A DNA stretch of 6,802 nt from an uncultured Bacilli bacterium (GTDB lineage: Bacteria > Bacillota_I > Bacilli_A > ML615J-28 > CAG-313). Position 1 is the stretch's first letter. Every line of letters starts with the position of its first letter. The stretch is from assembly GCA_904502205.1 (NCBI GenBank), contig CAJGDR010000054.1, positions 1 to 6,802 of the forward strand, read 5' to 3'. The position numbers were made by a program, and so were the translations under genes. Positions 5,933-6,802 of this stretch are shown here, piece by piece. The notes under the pieces were generated by a model, which was not told the DNA's origin, made no database searches, and saw only the letters and a program-made list of their open reading frames with translations.

Positions 5933-6604
5933 TTATTCACCTACAATTTGTCTAAAGATCCAAGATGCAATCATAATCCCTGCAACAGATGGAACAAATA
6001 TTGTACTACCAGGTTTATGAGTATTAGTCTTTTTAGGTTCTTCTTTAGAATAAATAACTGTTAATTTTTTAATTCCTTCATCTTTACATTTTTTACGAAT
6101 AACTCTTGCTAGTGGACAAACTGATGTTTTAGAAATATCAGTTATTTGTAATAGTTCAGGTTGTAATTTATTTCCTGTTCCCATTGATGAAATAATTGGA
6201 ACATTTGTTTCTTTACATTTTTTTATTAATAATATTTTAGATGTAACTGTATCTATTGCATCTACAACAAAATCATATTTGGAAAAATCAATATTATCGA
6301 TGTTTGTAGAATCGATAAACATATTAAATCCATTGATAGAAATATTCGGATTTATTAACTTTGAACGATTTACCCACTCTTCAACTTTATTTTTTCCAAC
6401 AGATTCACTATTAGCAATAATTTGACGATTAATATTCGATATATCAATTTGATCAAAATCATATATATCAATATTTTCTATACCACTTCTTACAAGTGCT
6501 TCTAAAGTATAACCACCAACGCCACCGAGTCCAAATACTGCAATATGTTTATCTTTTAATAGTTCTACTTTATCTTGTAACATTAATCTAATTCTACTTA
6601 GCAT
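5933..6604 (-). CDS. tcdA: tRNA threonylcarbamoyladenosine dehydratase TcdA (ThiF/E1-like)
   Basis: This 223-residue ThiF/MoeB/E1-superfamily protein matches TcdA (CsdL/YgdL, YrvM), which uses ATP to cyclise t6A37 of tRNA to ct6A. The Rossmann ATP-binding motif GLGGVG is at 25-30, followed by YDFDQID at 48-54 and the NRQ motif at 59-61 with conserved Arg60. DAIDTVTSK follows at 115-123, then SMGTGNKLQPELLQITDISKT at 140-160 and SVCPLARVIRKK at 161-172. The last two are typical of TcdA rather than ThiF or MoeB. It ends with the usual GS-FVPSVAG-like segment and is slightly shorter than the common 250-270 residues, mainly at the N-terminus. ATG 6604 is preferred: AGAAGG (6618-6613) is 8 bases upstream, against 5 bases for GTG 6607. 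It overlaps the upstream gene by 11 bases and is followed directly by dusB. Its presence implies that the t6A synthesis genes exist elsewhere. Confidence 0.93.
   Translation of the reverse strand: MLSRIRLMLQDKVELLKDKHIAVFGLGGVGGYTLEALVRSGIENIDIYDFDQIDISNINRQIIANSESVGKNKVEEWVNRSKLINPNISINGFNMFIDSTNIDNIDFSKYDFVVDAIDTVTSKILLIKKCKETNVPIISSMGTGNKLQPELLQITDISKTSVCPLARVIRKKCKDEGIKKLTVIYSKEEPKKTNTHKPGSTIFVPSVAGIMIASWIFRQIVGE
5937..5942 (-). promoter_or_regulatory. Ribosome binding site AGGTGA for dusB, inside the end of tcdA
   Basis: AGGTGA lies 5 bases before ATG 5931 and just before the tcdA stop TAA (5935-5933). It contains GTG 5940, which a longest-frame approach would take as the start. The position means ribosomes finishing tcdA are directly on the dusB start. 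Confidence 0.6.
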
Positions 6605-6802
6605 CACTATTACCTTCTATTTCGTAAATATCATTAAAAGAATATCTCTTTTCGTCTTTTCTAACACCAACGATTGTACCTAGATTAATGTTGTGAATAC
6701 TTCTAAAAATACAATCATCTACTTCTTCATTGTATTTTTTTAATTCTTTAATAATCTCTTTTACTTCTTTTCGTTTAGAATCAATTACATCTATGTTTTT
6801 AG
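6594..6802 (-). CDS. C-terminal end of an unidentified protein (cut by window edge)
   Basis: An open frame enters from base 6802 and gives 68 residues before TAG at 6596-6594. The first half is a charged, probably helical or coiled segment (KEVKEIIKELKKYNEEVDD). It is followed by a short region that could be beta (NLGTIVGVRKDEKRYSF) and a polar tail ending NSDAK. No family is recognised. It is in the right frame and position to be the preceding gene of the operon, overlapping the tcdA start by 11 bases. The codon use looks like its neighbours. It is the only visible gene that stops with TAG. Confidence 0.6.
   Translation of the reverse strand, partial: KNIDVIDSKRKEVKEIIKELKKYNEEVDDCIFRSIHNINLGTIVGVRKDEKRYSFNDIYEIEGNSDAK

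Noticed and set aside
6705..6739. 11-bp inverted repeat AAAAATACAAT / ATTGTATTTTT with a 13-base loop and a T-run on the plus strand
   Set aside because: It lies inside coding sequence. A repeat of this length is expected by chance in DNA this AT-rich, and no plus-strand transcript is known to need it.

Overview
The window is very AT-rich bacterial DNA (clearly under one-third G+C by eye). Full-length genes can be read with the standard code, Trp is always TGG, stops are TAA or TAG, and Shine-Dalgarno sites are strong. This suggests a low-G+C relative of the Bacillota or Mollicutes, such as Acholeplasma, Haloplasma or an Erysipelotrichia-type lineage. A TGA=Trp mycoplasma is less likely. The genus cannot be fixed from this sequence alone.

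Left part (1..2856, all minus strand): position 1 cuts into a superfamily 1 helicase-like protein, probably of the DUF4011 type, with its own strong promoter just upstream. Preceding it is a Clp/Hsp100-like ATPase of 574 residues. Its N domain and first AAA+ module look intact. Its second AAA+ module has lost Walker A and Walker B and is truncated, yet it keeps the substrate-pore loop. This is the most unusual gene here.

Centre (2857..4343): a divergent promoter region of about 146 bases separates the clp-like gene from hflX on the plus strand. hflX encodes a ribosome-associated GTPase and has a near-ideal extended -10 promoter. hflX and the minus-strand lipoprotein gene converge on one short stem-loop that fills the 24 bases between their reading frames and can terminate transcription both ways.

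Right part (4344..6802, all minus strand) looks like one operon, in transcription order: the end of an unidentified gene, tcdA (cyclic t6A formation), dusB (tRNA dihydrouridine synthase) and a small lipoprotein. The first three overlap or nearly touch. tcdA and dusB both modify tRNA, so this is mainly a tRNA-modification operon with a lipoprotein gene at its end. A perfect 15-bp inverted repeat, followed by a T-run on the transcribed strand, encloses the lipoprotein start signals and could control it.

Three genes (the helicase, the lipoprotein and dusB) use a Shine-Dalgarno built on GGTGA. Its GTG looks like a start codon, so the longest open frames begin 9 to 12 bases too far upstream. The starts given here are corrected for this. 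No rRNA, tRNA, CRISPR array, insertion sequence or phage gene was recognised, and no gene-free stretch exceeds 150 bases.
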